A stretch of DNA of 64,000 nt from Ardenticatenaceae bacterium (GCA_020634495.1 JACKBR010000007.1:1-64000); one strand, 5' to 3'. Positions 1-8,796 are shown, counted from the stretch's first letter. The notes: generated by a model from the sequence alone, not told the origin. Numbers and translations: made by a program.

Positions 1-354
1 AGTGATGAGAAATGTGCCATCCTGACCAACTACACCATTGCCAATAACTTCTCCTACGAAGCTAATATTGATAACTTTGATGGGTGTATTTGCTGGACCT
101 GTTCCCATAATTTCAATGCTTCCGACCTTAAGTGGCTCAGAAATCGTGAAACGTTTGTTTTCATCTGGTGTTATTGGTGTTGGTCCAGGGTAGCTATCAG
201 GTATTTGTACCGGAGAAGGGTAGCTCTCATTAATGGAGCTAGGTGCTGGATAGCTTGGGATATCGTCTGGATTTGTTTCTTCTTTAATACTAGGTCCGCA
301 AGCCGAAAAAATGAATATCGTTGAAATCAATACTACAAAGAGAATATTTTTCAT
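1..354 (-). CDS. lipoprotein, partial (C-terminus beyond window edge)
   Basis: Reading leftward from the ATG at 354, 118 codons stay open to the window edge, so the C-terminus is missing. Residues 1-18 are a hydrophobic signal peptide ending in F-S-A-C, so Cys19 is the likely lipidation site and the protein should be membrane-anchored outside the cell. Residues 22-60 are a Pro/Ser/Tyr-rich linker with repeated S-Y-P-[AGS] units. From about residue 65 the sequence looks like a beta-sandwich segment (ISEPLKVGSIEIMG, then TPIKVINISFVGEVIG), perhaps an Ig-like or carboxypeptidase-regulatory-like fold; that assignment is inference. A TATAAT hexamer sits 7 nt before the ATG and no Shine-Dalgarno is visible. 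Codon use is AT-rich, like the next five genes. Confidence 0.8.
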   Translation of the reverse strand, partial: MKNILFVVLISTIFIFSACGPSIKEETNPDDIPSYPAPSSINESYPSPVQIPDSYPGPTPITPDENKRFTISEPLKVGSIEIMGTGPANTPIKVINISFVGEVIGNGVVGQDGTFLIT

Positions 355-361
355 AATTAAA

Positions 362-367
362 ATTATA
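362..367 (-). promoter_or_regulatory. -10 hexamer placed for a leaderless transcript
   Basis: TATAAT on the minus strand lies exactly 7 nt before the lipoprotein ATG at 354. Transcription would then start at or next to the start codon. No convincing -35 box is visible. Confidence 0.4.
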
Positions 368-380
368 GGTAAGAGGGCAA

Positions 381-427
381 AAAAAATGCAAAAAAATAGA
401 AGCCAATCTTATATTGGCTTCTATTTT
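381..427 (-). terminator. rho-independent terminator of the secreted protein gene
   Basis: A perfect 15-bp inverted repeat (393-407 and 413-427) with a 5-nt loop is followed on the minus strand by T-rich sequence. It begins 23 nt after the stop codon of the gene at 450-2018. Confidence 0.85.
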
Positions 428-449
428 CGACAGGAAAACTACAGGTCAA

Positions 450-2018
450 TTATTGGTTAAAACCTTCATAATTCGTAATATCAAGAACACCATTTGATGA
501 ATCGCGGTCAGATTCTTGTGCCAATCCCACTAGTGGTTGACCACCGTTTGAGGTCATGACTACACTGCACTTAACATCTGCAGAAGGCATACCACCACTG
601 ACTGCGGTGAAGTTGCTGTTACCCCCACTCAAATTAAAGAATGCAACAGCAGCGCCTGCGGCAACGTTCGAAGAAGTCTCTATTACATGTGTACCATCGC
701 TGCATGTAAAGGTTCCAGTAATCTTTGTTGAAGTAGTTCCCGCGTTAACTACACTTAAACCAGAAGTTTGGCCATTCAAGAATTCTTTTGAAAGAGGGAA
801 GAAAACAGTGTTGGTAGCAGAATCAACATTGAACCCTGCGTAAACTGCTTTAACGGTTTGTCCGAGATAGTTTCGATTCTCATTAACAGTCATAACGATA
901 GGCTGGCTATTCGTGGAGGTTGCTTTCATTGTATAGAATGTACAGTTCGGATGACCTGTACCAGTGTTACCTTGAAAGCGATTAACGACTATTGAGCTGC
1001 CACTGGGAATAGAAACGTTTTGTGTATAAACTTGACCAATATTTGCAGAGCATCCCGATGAGACGTTCGTTACTGTGGACTCAATTGTTACTTGGGCTGT
1101 GGAACCGCCAGTATTCAAAATCGTCGCACCTGTGGTGGAACCGTTAAAATCATTTTTCATAGCAGGTGCAATAATTTCAGTGCCTGCATCAGTTGGGGTA
1201 AGACCGCGAGAGGCTAGAACGTAGCTTGCGGTGCTTGCATTTGTAATATATTCAACAACAACGCCTGCAATTGGGCCGCTGCTGGAAGTAACCGTAGCGC
1301 CACCAAAACATGCGGCAACAGCGCTACCGCCCCCGTTACCGCCATTACAAGAAGCAACGGGCGGAGTTGCTGCAGAAGGCGCAAAAGCAAACATCTTGTT
1401 CGCAGCGATAGTTTGATTTTGGGTATGGGTTGAACCATCATTCATCTCATATGTGATGGTAACGTTGGCTTCAGAACCAGCTGCCTGAACAAAGAAAATT
1501 GTCGATTGGCCAGAAAAGTCTCGCTTAACTGTGGGGAAGTAAAGCGTGTCGCTGGCTACTGACCCATCAATACCTTGATATGATGAGCGAGCTGTGCCAC
1601 TAGACACACCTACAGAACCAGAGGCATTGTTGTTCAACGAGGTTACCGCTACTACGGGTGAATCAGAGGAAATAACAACTGAGCCCTGAAAACCCGATGG
1701 CAAGCTGGGGGTTAAACCAATACGACAACCGGAGCTAGCAGCATTTACTGTATCTGGACATGTTGCCCCCAATCCAGGATGAAAAATTACCGATGTATTA
1801 CCATTTAGAACTGTACTGTCACTATAAGTATCCGAACTGCCCCCGGTAGGATGATATCCAACTGTAGCAACAGTCGCTGCATTACTTGTCGTGTTCTGAA
1901 TGGTAAAGTTTGTCCACCAGCCAGACCCGTCAATACTTGATTGTGCAGATATGGAGAGTGTTGTGACTAACAACATGGTCATGACGATCAAGATTGAAAA
2001 TATTTTGAATTTCCGCAT
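450..2018 (-). CDS. secreted repeat protein of unknown function
   Basis: This is a 522-residue protein with a signal peptide (about residues 1-25, ending near S-I-S-A-Q). The mature part contains about three related modules, each opening with a phrase like FPTVKRDFSGQST, APAMKNDFNGSTTG or FPLSKEFLNGQTSG and continuing with a Ser/Thr/Gly-rich beta-strand pattern. Several Cys residues (TCPDTV, SGCRIG, ASCNGG, CFGG, HPNCTF, FTCSDG) could form disulfides. There is no membrane anchor or catalytic motif, so a structural or adhesive surface role is inferred. I do not recognise a named family. A GGAGG lies 11 nt before the ATG, and a strong terminator follows the stop. The sequence is AT-rich and lacks the ACGGCCGT palindrome that crowds the rest of the window. 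Confidence 0.8.
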   Translation of the reverse strand: MRKFKIFSILIVMTMLLVTTLSISAQSSIDGSGWWTNFTIQNTTSNAATVATVGYHPTGGSSDTYSDSTVLNGNTSVIFHPGLGATCPDTVNAASSGCRIGLTPSLPSGFQGSVVISSDSPVVAVTSLNNNASGSVGVSSGTARSSYQGIDGSVASDTLYFPTVKRDFSGQSTIFFVQAAGSEANVTITYEMNDGSTHTQNQTIAANKMFAFAPSAATPPVASCNGGNGGGSAVAACFGGATVTSSSGPIAGVVVEYITNASTASYVLASRGLTPTDAGTEIIAPAMKNDFNGSTTGATILNTGGSTAQVTIESTVTNVSSGCSANIGQVYTQNVSIPSGSSIVVNRFQGNTGTGHPNCTFYTMKATSTNSQPIVMTVNENRNYLGQTVKAVYAGFNVDSATNTVFFPLSKEFLNGQTSGLSVVNAGTTSTKITGTFTCSDGTHVIETSSNVAAGAAVAFFNLSGGNSNFTAVSGGMPSADVKCSVVMTSNGGQPLVGLAQESDRDSSNGVLDITNYEGFNQ

Positions 2019-2254
2019 TGTGTTTTATGCCTCCGACTACTAAAACTTTCAATAAAATTAAATTCGTAAGTTTACCTACAAACCCATACTAGTATTAAGG
2101 AGTTTACGAAGATAAGCTATAATCCTTTTGGGTAATCTTTCGAGGGGTATTGATTAATATCATAGGAAATTTGTCTCAATTTGTTAAATTACATTTACCT
2201 TTATTTAAAGTTACTACTTCTAATTAAGCTTATTGAAAATTCATGGAGAATTTT

Positions 2255-3163
2255 ATGACGTTCCCCAATTTTTTAATTATTGGCGCTGCAAAATCGGGCA
2301 CAAGTGCTATGTATCATTATATTCGGCACCATCCTGAGATATATATGAGTCCACGCAAAGAGACCCATTTTTTTGCTTTTGAAAATGTTGATCCTTCGAC
2401 AAAAGGGCCCGGAGATACAATTCCTGGAGCTGTTACCAAACTCGAGGATTATCTTCTTTTATTCAATGATGTTCGCGGAGAAAAAGCGATTGGAGAAGCC
2501 TCTCCAACCTACTTGTATCTTCCTAGGGCCTGTGAGCGGATTCAGCACTATATTCCTGAGGTGCGAATGATTGCTATATTAAGAAATCCAGCAGATCGCG
2601 CTTTTTCTGCATTCATGCATCTTACGCGAGATGGGCGTGAACCTATTGCGGATTTTGGTCAGGCTTTAGCATTAGAGGAAGAACGGATTCGTATGAATTG
2701 GGGGCCAATTTGGCATTACAAGAATGGTGGTCTCTATTATGAACAGGTTAAGAGATATTTCCAGACATTTGGCAAGGAAAAATTAAAGATTTATTTGCAT
2801 GATGAGTTTAACCAAAATCCACAAGTCGTCTTAAAGGATGTTTTTTCTTTTCTGGGGGTTTCAGATTCTTGGATTCCAGACGTTTCTATCAGGCCGAATG
2901 TTTCTGGTGTCCCTAAGAGTGAACGTTTGCATAAGTTAATGCATTCATTATTTCTTAAGCCTAATCCCTTAAAAGCGGCCTCACGGAAGATGATACCTGA
3001 AAATGTTCGCTGGCGCGTGACGACACAAATGCGCAATATGAACATCACAAAAAAGCCAATGCCACCACAAATTCGAGAGCAATTGATCGGTTTTTTTCGA
3101 GAGGATGTGAATAAGCTTTCACAATTGATTGAGCGTGATCTATCCCATTGGCTTGTGGAGTAG
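2255..3163 (+). CDS. PAPS-dependent sulfotransferase
   Basis: This enzyme likely transfers sulfate from 3'-phosphoadenylyl sulfate to a sugar or other surface acceptor. The PAPS 5'-phosphosulfate loop is visible at the N-terminus (IIGAAKSGTSAMY), followed by HHPEIYMSPRKETHFF, typical of the heparan-sulfate N-sulfotransferase-like family. The 3'-phosphate loop is ILRNPADRAFSAF near residue 115. Length (302 residues) is normal for the family. An upstream in-frame ATG at 2243 exists, but GGAG at 2245-2248 overlaps it and is well spaced for the ATG at 2255, which also starts just before the conserved strand. It ends convergently and with zero gap against the flippase gene (stops TAG and CTA abut). 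With the neighbouring flippase and glycosyltransferases it suggests sulfation of a glycan. The acceptor cannot be read from sequence. Confidence 0.88.
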   Translation: MTFPNFLIIGAAKSGTSAMYHYIRHHPEIYMSPRKETHFFAFENVDPSTKGPGDTIPGAVTKLEDYLLLFNDVRGEKAIGEASPTYLYLPRACERIQHYIPEVRMIAILRNPADRAFSAFMHLTRDGREPIADFGQALALEEERIRMNWGPIWHYKNGGLYYEQVKRYFQTFGKEKLKIYLHDEFNQNPQVVLKDVFSFLGVSDSWIPDVSIRPNVSGVPKSERLHKLMHSLFLKPNPLKAASRKMIPENVRWRVTTQMRNMNITKKPMPPQIREQLIGFFREDVNKLSQLIERDLSHWLVE

Positions 3164-4606
3164 CTATTGTTTTTTAGCGAAGTTCATTTTTAAGATGTTG
3201 AGTGCGATTTTTTGTTCATCTGGCGAGAGCGTCCCGGTGATGATGAGTAGCAGTGGATAAATTAGCGATCCCCCCAATACTTGCCACCAAAATCCTAGTG
3301 GATGCATTAACCAAACAACGAGGCTCATACCGATTGTGCAGAAAATTGTCTTTAGAAAGGTTAATACTTGGGTATTGTTTTTTACAATACTCCGAACAGC
3401 GAGTGTGTTACAGATAAACAGGACGGTAATAGAGGTCAAACGAGCCATGCTGGCCCCGATTGCCCCCCATTTAGGAGCTAATGCGATATTAATTGCTGCA
3501 TTGAGTATTGTGGTTAAGATTAAAAATTTAGCTGTTATAGACTGTTTGTCATAAACGATTAATAGACGAGAATCTAAAACGTTTAGAAAGGTGAGAACAA
3601 GGACAATAGAGATGATTTGTAGTGCCGGAATGGCTGAAGGCAAGCTTTCACCATAGAGCAGTTTGATAAGATCTCCGGCAAGTAAAAAGGTGGCTGCGGA
3701 AATTGGAAGCCCGATAATAAAGAGTAATTTGTATGATTGAGCGTAAATTGCTTCTACTTTGGTCGGGTTCTCCAAACGATAACGGGCTAGGACTGGTAGA
3801 ATAGCTACGCGATATCCTTGGGGAATCATAGCAAGGGCAACTGTTACGGCCGTTGCCGCACTATACAATCCCACAACTTCTTCAGATGCCAAAAAGGACA
3901 GCACGATTGTGTCTAAACGGTTATCTAGAATAAAAAACACGCCAATAAATACAAAAGGCAGCCCGATCCTTAGCTGTTTTTGAATGAAAGCCTTGTCAGG
4001 CCATTCCCATTCTTGGACGTATCTTCTTTTAAGAATGTAAAGATTAATGATCATGGCAACCATGTTATTTACAAAAAATACAACTGCCATTGCAATAACA
4101 TCAAATCCTAGCCAAAGAAATAGGCCCCCTAAAATTATCTGAAATAAGCTGCCAAAAAACACACTTATGCTAGTGAAGTGAAATTCTTCAAACGCTGCAA
4201 ATGCTGCCCAGCAGAGATTATTGGTATTTTCTGGCCAAATACTCAATAGCATCAAACTGATTACCAGCTTGGTGTTTCCCTCGTAGTTAACGCTTTGCAC
4301 AATGGCAAGAGCAATAAGAATGACAATGCTACTTAGCAATAAGCGCACAATCAGGAAATTGCTTATATACTTTTGCGCTGATTTTCGGTCTTTTGCTACT
4401 TCTCTGGTTAAGAGATGATCCAACCCCCAAAATGCAAATCGGCTGCCAATAAAAAAGTAAGAAACACCGATTGTGTAAATTCCTCCCTTTTCAATGCCTA
4501 AGAATTGTACGATCAGGATAAAAATAACAGCATTGCCAATGCGGTTGAGGGTATTTGTAATAATGCTAAATGTAGAATTTTTGAACAGCGTAAAGACAGT
4601 TTGCAT
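3164..4606 (-). CDS. polysaccharide flippase, Wzx/MVF-like
   Basis: A 480-residue integral membrane protein with roughly 12-14 hydrophobic helices throughout, of the polysaccharide biosynthesis/MATE-MVF superfamily. The N-terminal segment resembles the family signature (NTLNRIGNAVIFILIVQFLG), with charged loops between helices and a central DNRLDTIVLSFLASEEVVG segment, a typical position in flippases. The role would be moving lipid-linked oligosaccharides across the membrane. It is followed closely upstream by a GT2 gene (2-nt gap), so the minus-strand genes from 7554 down to 3164 probably form one operon. The gene is AT-rich with one ACGGCCGT copy (3846). Family assignment is confident; substrate is unknown. 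Confidence 0.88.
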   Translation of the reverse strand: MQTVFTLFKNSTFSIITNTLNRIGNAVIFILIVQFLGIEKGGIYTIGVSYFFIGSRFAFWGLDHLLTREVAKDRKSAQKYISNFLIVRLLLSSIVILIALAIVQSVNYEGNTKLVISLMLLSIWPENTNNLCWAAFAAFEEFHFTSISVFFGSLFQIILGGLFLWLGFDVIAMAVVFFVNNMVAMIINLYILKRRYVQEWEWPDKAFIQKQLRIGLPFVFIGVFFILDNRLDTIVLSFLASEEVVGLYSAATAVTVALAMIPQGYRVAILPVLARYRLENPTKVEAIYAQSYKLLFIIGLPISAATFLLAGDLIKLLYGESLPSAIPALQIISIVLVLTFLNVLDSRLLIVYDKQSITAKFLILTTILNAAINIALAPKWGAIGASMARLTSITVLFICNTLAVRSIVKNNTQVLTFLKTIFCTIGMSLVVWLMHPLGFWWQVLGGSLIYPLLLIITGTLSPDEQKIALNILKMNFAKKQ

Positions 4607-4608
4607 TG

Positions 4609-5505
4609 TTAAGTGCCCGCGTTAATTCGATAAATCAGCCCTGCGGTTAACCCTTTAATTGCCGCGATAAAGGGGCCGCGATTACCACCATTTTTTGTTT
4701 GTCGCAGGGCGTGGGCTATTGCGTAAAAATAGGCATATGTAATTAGGAAAAATGTGTGCCATCCATGGCTATGTTTGCGAAAATAAATCATTTTGCTCCG
4801 TGACCAGTTTTTAGCCACTCTAGGGCTTCTAGTTGATTGACCGATTTTATGCCACATTGTGGCGGTCGGAACAGAACGAATGCGAAAACCTAGCCTTTTG
4901 GCTCTCAGGCAAAGGTCAGCCTCTTCATAATAGACGAAGAAATCAGGATCAAAGCCACTGGTTGCTTTAAGCACTGCTTTGGTGAGCATCATACCTGTTG
5001 CCCAGGCAAAATCAACATCTTGCGGATAGCTGTAGCGTGGATCGTCCTGTTGATTACGAGCAAGCTCAATTGCACCCAAGGTATACCGTTTTTGGAGCGC
5101 CCCTAGAGACCAAATTTTTGTGGGGGTGGCGTGGTAAAAAATCTTGCCAGTGAGAATGCCTATTTGAGAGTCTGCTTTGGCTTCATTTAGTAAATGAATT
5201 AAGAAGTCTGGCGACAAGATTGTGTCTGAATCCAATCTTAAGATAAATTCTGCACCTTCATTTAAGGCGTAGTTGAAGCCAATGTTTGCTGCTATTGCAG
5301 CTCCTTTATTTTCCTTAAGCTCAATGAGTTTACAATTGGGAAAATGTGTTTTTACTTTTTCGGTTGTATCGTCAGTTGAGCCGTTGTCAACAATGAGAAT
5401 CGGATATGGGCCACCCTCAAGTGCCATTACCGTTTGTAGGCATTCAACTAAATCGTCACTTCTGTTGTATGTGGGAATAACGACCCAAATGGGTAAAGAG
5501 GTCAT
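4609..5505 (-). CDS. glycosyltransferase family 2
   Basis: An inverting GT-A glycosyltransferase, probably rhamnosyltransferase-like, using a nucleotide sugar. Motifs in order: VVIPTYNR at the start, DNGSTDDT, LRLDSDTIL (the DxD metal site), then ATGMMLTKAVL and GFDPDFFVYYEEADLC, which is characteristic of the family. A hydrophobic segment near the C-terminus (WHTFFLITYAYFYAIAHAL) may tether it to the membrane. A longer reading frame opens at 5574 and overlaps the upstream GT2 by 56 nt. I chose the ATG at 5505 because it falls directly before the first conserved strand and a GAGGA lies about 10 nt ahead. It sits between the flippase and another GT2 in a probable operon. Confidence 0.87.
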   Translation of the reverse strand: MTSLPIWVVIPTYNRSDDLVECLQTVMALEGGPYPILIVDNGSTDDTTEKVKTHFPNCKLIELKENKGAAIAANIGFNYALNEGAEFILRLDSDTILSPDFLIHLLNEAKADSQIGILTGKIFYHATPTKIWSLGALQKRYTLGAIELARNQQDDPRYSYPQDVDFAWATGMMLTKAVLKATSGFDPDFFVYYEEADLCLRAKRLGFRIRSVPTATMWHKIGQSTRSPRVAKNWSRSKMIYFRKHSHGWHTFFLITYAYFYAIAHALRQTKNGGNRGPFIAAIKGLTAGLIYRINAGT

Positions 5506-5518
5506 GGCTATTATGTCC

Positions 5519-6403
5519 TCAGCGCTTTTGGGGAGGTAAGCAAGACTTTTTTGCCGCTCCCCAACACCAGGCAATTTTTGTTAGATAAATTGCAGGAATT
5601 GTCGCCCAATGCTTTTTGAAAGTATCTGGGTGTTTGGAGACAATATTATAAGTAATGGCCAGCGCTATTAAGGGGGATAGAACAAGGATGGCAAGACGGT
5701 TCTGCAATAGGCGCGAGCCTGTGAATAATTGGGGGTATTGCAGTCTAACTTGCCGCATATGATAGCCTGAGCGGGCACAATCTTGCCATACGGCCGTAAA
5801 CCTCTCACGCCCATGTTGATGAAACACAACGGCCGTTGGCTCAAAATATGGCAAGAATCCTGCCTCCTTCATTCTAGTTGTCCATTCAATATCTTGCCCT
5901 CGACTCAGTTCCTCATTTAGCAAGCCAACAGCATCAGTTACCTTTTTATGTACCGATAAATTAAGCGTGGGCAAATAAGACTTCTGGCCTGCCGGATTTG
6001 TAGAAAAAAATTCATGAAAAAGCGTTAAATTGTAGCTGAGGCTCCAATAATTTGTACCGTTTGGATCAACACCACCACCGACTACCAGATGCCCTTGTGA
6101 CTGAGCCTGCAAATGTCTTTCCAACCAAGTCGGCTCTGGCAAACAGTCACTATCTATAAATATAAGCAAATCATGTTTTGCCTGTTCGATGCCGATGTTC
6201 CTTGCTTTGGCTGCGTTCACTGCCTGTCCGGTATCAATTAGCCTGACAAGAGGATTATTTACCTGCTGATGAAGCTGTAAATCATCCTTGCCCACAACTA
6301 GAATTTCCCCAATTGCCGAGTATTGAGTTTGCTGGCTGATTTTTTCCAGGACGCGGTTGAGGAGCGGGGAGTTCAGGCTAGGGATGATAATTGACACAGT
6401 CAT
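5519..6403 (-). CDS. glycosyltransferase family 2
   Basis: A 294-residue GT-A enzyme. SIIIPSLNSPLLNRVL opens the nucleotide-binding fold and LLIFIDSDCLPEPTWL carries the DxD metal-binding acidic pair. VVGGGVDPNG, LSVHKKVTDAVG and GQDIEWTTRMKEAG follow as in family 2 enzymes. A C-terminal hydrophobic stretch (RLAILVLSPLIALAITYNIV) suggests membrane association. It is separated by 5 nt from the GT4 upstream and 13 nt from the next GT2, so co-translation is likely. Two ACGGCCGT copies (5790, 5829) fall here, the second and third of the window, marking the transition out of the palindrome-poor segment. Confidence 0.87.
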   Translation of the reverse strand: MTVSIIIPSLNSPLLNRVLEKISQQTQYSAIGEILVVGKDDLQLHQQVNNPLVRLIDTGQAVNAAKARNIGIEQAKHDLLIFIDSDCLPEPTWLERHLQAQSQGHLVVGGGVDPNGTNYWSLSYNLTLFHEFFSTNPAGQKSYLPTLNLSVHKKVTDAVGLLNEELSRGQDIEWTTRMKEAGFLPYFEPTAVVFHQHGRERFTAVWQDCARSGYHMRQVRLQYPQLFTGSRLLQNRLAILVLSPLIALAITYNIVSKHPDTFKKHWATIPAIYLTKIAWCWGAAKKSCLPPQKR

Positions 6404-6408
6404 GATGA

Positions 6409-7554
6409 TTATAATGAGGCAGTTGATTCAGGTAAGAACGCGGCGATTTGTTCGATCAGCCTTTGCCATGAAAATCGGCTGTTCCCCGCAACGATGTTCG
6501 CCTTAAACGCCTCCTCTAAATCATGAGCAAAATAATAGTCAATGGCCTCAGCCAACGCCTGAGGGTTTTCTGGCGGTACAACCAATCCCGTACGGCCGTC
6601 TTCAACTGCTTCAGCCAGCCCACCCACACAGGTGGTAATCACTGGCTTGCCCCGGCCAAAAGCAGTTTGCACAATGGCGCTCTGTGTGGCGCTGCGGTAA
6701 GGCAACACGACCACGTTAGATCGATCAATGGTGGCGGCCAGCAGTTCATCAGGTAAATATTCATCGATTAGGGTGACGCATTCGGTTAAGCCTCGCTGGC
6801 TGATTTGTGCCTGGTAGTGGCTTAGACCGCCTTGCCAAAACTCACCTGCCACCAGCAAATGGACAGGGTGTTTCAGTAGCGCCACTGCTTCCAACAAGAC
6901 ATCTAATCCTTTGTACGGCCGTACCAATCCACAAAACAGTAGAAGCGGCCGATCTTCCGGCAGCTCAATGGGACATTTAGTTGTAGGCTCACCGCCCAAG
7001 GCGGCATAAGTGGGCAGTGGCGAAACCACAATACGCCCTTGAGGCAGCGTTGCCCGCAAAATCGCCTCATCCGCCTGCGAATGCACAATAAAACCATCGC
7101 CGCGCCCCAGCACCCACTTTAGCGTCGGCGGCAGCAGCCAGCGGCTTAAACGCCCCTGCTCATGCGGCCGTACGTTGTGGCAGATGAATATTAGTTTAGG
7201 CTGTGACCTCAGTCGCTTTATGCCCCAGGCCAAACCCGCCCAAACCGGGGCAAAGTATGGATGCCACCAGGGAATAATGACCACATCAGGCTGCCAGGAC
7301 TCCATTTGGTGCAGGGTTTGCCGCCAGGTTAGCGGGTTAAGCGGATCGAGGTTGTAATGGGCTTCCGTTTGCAACGGCCGTTCACTGGGGTCCTTGTCAC
7401 TTTTGCCAGGGAACAGCCAGGCTGGATATTGACGCGAAAATGAAAGAAGCAGCACCTCATGCGCTTCCCGCAAATGCTGCGCCAGCAGCGTGGTGTAATG
7501 GGCAATCCCCCCTCGATACGGGTACGTCGGCCCCAGTAAACAATATCGCATCAT
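6409..7554 (-). CDS. glycosyltransferase family 4
   Basis: A retaining GT-B glycosyltransferase. The N-terminal domain begins YCLLGPTYPYRGGIAHYTTL, a common start for family 4 enzymes. The C-terminal domain has LLFCGLVRPYKGLDVLLEA and the E-x7-E-like region QTAFGRGKPVITTCVGG...EAVEDGRTG for nucleotide-sugar binding. The open frame extends to 7635, but the extra 27 residues look non-homologous. An ATG pair at 7554/7551 fits the family start. TATAAT lies 7 nt before 7554 with no Shine-Dalgarno, so the mRNA may be leaderless. It is probably the first gene of the minus-strand glycan operon running down to 3164. Four ACGGCCGT copies lie in or near it. Confidence 0.88.
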   Translation of the reverse strand: MMRYCLLGPTYPYRGGIAHYTTLLAQHLREAHEVLLLSFSRQYPAWLFPGKSDKDPSERPLQTEAHYNLDPLNPLTWRQTLHQMESWQPDVVIIPWWHPYFAPVWAGLAWGIKRLRSQPKLIFICHNVRPHEQGRLSRWLLPPTLKWVLGRGDGFIVHSQADEAILRATLPQGRIVVSPLPTYAALGGEPTTKCPIELPEDRPLLLFCGLVRPYKGLDVLLEAVALLKHPVHLLVAGEFWQGGLSHYQAQISQRGLTECVTLIDEYLPDELLAATIDRSNVVVLPYRSATQSAIVQTAFGRGKPVITTCVGGLAEAVEDGRTGLVVPPENPQALAEAIDYYFAHDLEEAFKANIVAGNSRFSWQRLIEQIAAFLPESTASL

Positions 7555-7561
7555 GGCCCGG

Positions 7562-7567
7562 ATTATA
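7562..7567 (-). promoter_or_regulatory. -10 hexamer placed for a leaderless transcript
   Basis: TATAAT on the minus strand, 7 nt before the GT4 ATG at 7554. The spacing equals that at arfB (42037) and the lipoprotein at 354. No Shine-Dalgarno lies between it and the start. Confidence 0.45.
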
Positions 7568-7650
7568 GTTGCCAGTTTACAAGTTTGCGAGTTTGTCAGT
7601 AGGGCACCCGCATACTCGGCTTCTCGGCTATGCACGCGGAGGCATAAATG

Positions 7651-7739
7651 CCCCCGCTACCTATGAAAGGCCCAAAGGGCCTGTTTTTCAAGCCCGATCG
7701 GGCTTCCATAACTAGCCGGATGGCTTCAGCCTCCGGCGA
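7651..7739 (+). repeat. three-hairpin interspersed repeat, copy 1
   Basis: Order of elements: TATGAAA, stem 1 GGCCC-AAA-GGGCC (7669-7681), stem 2 AAGCCC-GATC-GGGCTT (7690-7705), then CTTCCATAACTAGCCGG and stem 3 around GGCTTCAGCC. Copies 2 (12633-12740, inverted) and 3 (22826-22935) keep this order but differ in stem bases on both arms. Confidence 0.75.
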
Positions 7740-7829
7740 TCTGGAATATGCGAGTGCCCTGGTTTGTCAGCGGCAAAGCTGCCAAACTCAACGCCCAGCC
7801 GCTCACAAAAAACCTTAACTTCCTACTGT

Positions 7830-7906
7830 CCACTTATCACTTTTCACTTTTTACTTATCACTTTTCACTCTTCACTTATCACTTATCACTTTCCACTTTT
7901 CACTTT
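7830..7906. repeat. short tandem repeat array, CACTTTT/CACTTAT type
   Basis: About ten imperfect units of 7-9 nt alternating CACTTTT and CACTTATCA. The same unit recurs at 12556-12590 (inverted), 12763-12835 and 13505-13556. There are no unique spacers, so it is not a CRISPR. Confidence 0.8.
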
Positions 7907-7932
7907 CCCCTCCCTCCCGCTACAATTCCCCC

Positions 7933-8796
7933 ATGATTTTAGTGACAGGTGCTACAGGGTTTATCGGCCGTTCGTTGATGGACTGTCTGGCGCAAGAAGG
8001 TCTGGAAGCCCGCGCTTACAAAGGTCGCATGAACGATCCGATTACGCTGCGCGAGGAGCTGAGCGAAATCACCACCGTGATTCATTTGGCTGGATCAGAG
8101 GCGCGGGGGCGCGACCGGCTGCTGCATCATGTGGATGTAGACGGCTGCGAGCGTTTGGTTGAGGAAGCCCAGCGGACTGGCGTGCAGCGCATCATCTATG
8201 CCAGCCGCCTGGGGGCAGACCCGGCAAGTATGCACGCGCTGTTGCAGGCCAAAGGGCAGGCCGAACGCATCATCCAGCGCAGCGGTATCCCTTATACAAT
8301 TTTGCGCACAGCCACGTTGTACGGCCGTAACGACCGTTTCTTTGAGCTGATTGTGGGACTGGCCATCTGGTCGTGGCCATTTGTTTGGCTGCCCGGTGGC
8401 GGCAAAGTGAGAATGCAGCCGCTGTGGGTGGAAGATTTTGTGCGCTGCCTCATCCTGGCCCTCAAGCGGCCAGATTTGGAAAACAAAACCGTTTCTGTGG
8501 CTGGCAGTGAGCAGCTGCCTTACGCCACATTGGTTCAGCTTTTGCTGAATGTGTCCGGCTACCGGCGCGTGCCGCTGCCGGTGCCCATGTTGTTGTTACG
8601 GCCGTTAACACCCTTCTTTTTCCACTGGTGGTATTGGCCACCCGTTAGCCGCTACTTTATGGATCGTTTTTTTGTGCCAGAAGTTGTAGACCACGATGCC
8701 GTGTACCGCCAATTTGGCTTTCGCCCGGCCCGCATTCGGGACACCATCAGCTATTTGCGCCGCTCCGGCCTGGCCCTGAGAATTTTCCGGCGTTAG
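7933..8796 (+). CDS. NAD(P)-binding atypical SDR / NDUFA9-like protein
   Basis: A 287-residue Rossmann-fold protein. The glycine-rich nucleotide-binding loop is at the very start (MILVTGATGFIGRSLM). TVIHLAGSEARG, RIIYASRLGAD and YTILRTATLYG follow, matching the atypical SDR group that includes complex-I NDUFA9-like and NmrA-like proteins. The canonical YxxxK catalytic pair is not obvious, so it may be a redox sensor, assembly factor or sugar-nucleotide-type reductase; the reaction is not assigned. A hydrophobic segment near residues 205-240 could contact the membrane. The start follows a TACAAT by 6 nt without a Shine-Dalgarno. It is followed 52 nt later by a lipoprotein esterase gene on the same strand. 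Confidence 0.78.
   Translation: MILVTGATGFIGRSLMDCLAQEGLEARAYKGRMNDPITLREELSEITTVIHLAGSEARGRDRLLHHVDVDGCERLVEEAQRTGVQRIIYASRLGADPASMHALLQAKGQAERIIQRSGIPYTILRTATLYGRNDRFFELIVGLAIWSWPFVWLPGGGKVRMQPLWVEDFVRCLILALKRPDLENKTVSVAGSEQLPYATLVQLLLNVSGYRRVPLPVPMLLLRPLTPFFFHWWYWPPVSRYFMDRFFVPEVVDHDAVYRQFGFRPARIRDTISYLRRSGLALRIFRR

Larger units (their letters stand above)
7555..7932. other. gene-free stretch between divergent genes
   Basis: 378 nt without a gene. It holds a -10 box for the GT4, a short array of CAAGTTTGCGAGTTTG type near 7573-7598, one copy of the three-hairpin repeat (7651-7739), a pyrimidine-rich CACTTTT-type array (7830-7906) and a TACAAT box directly before the SDR gene. Confidence 0.7.
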
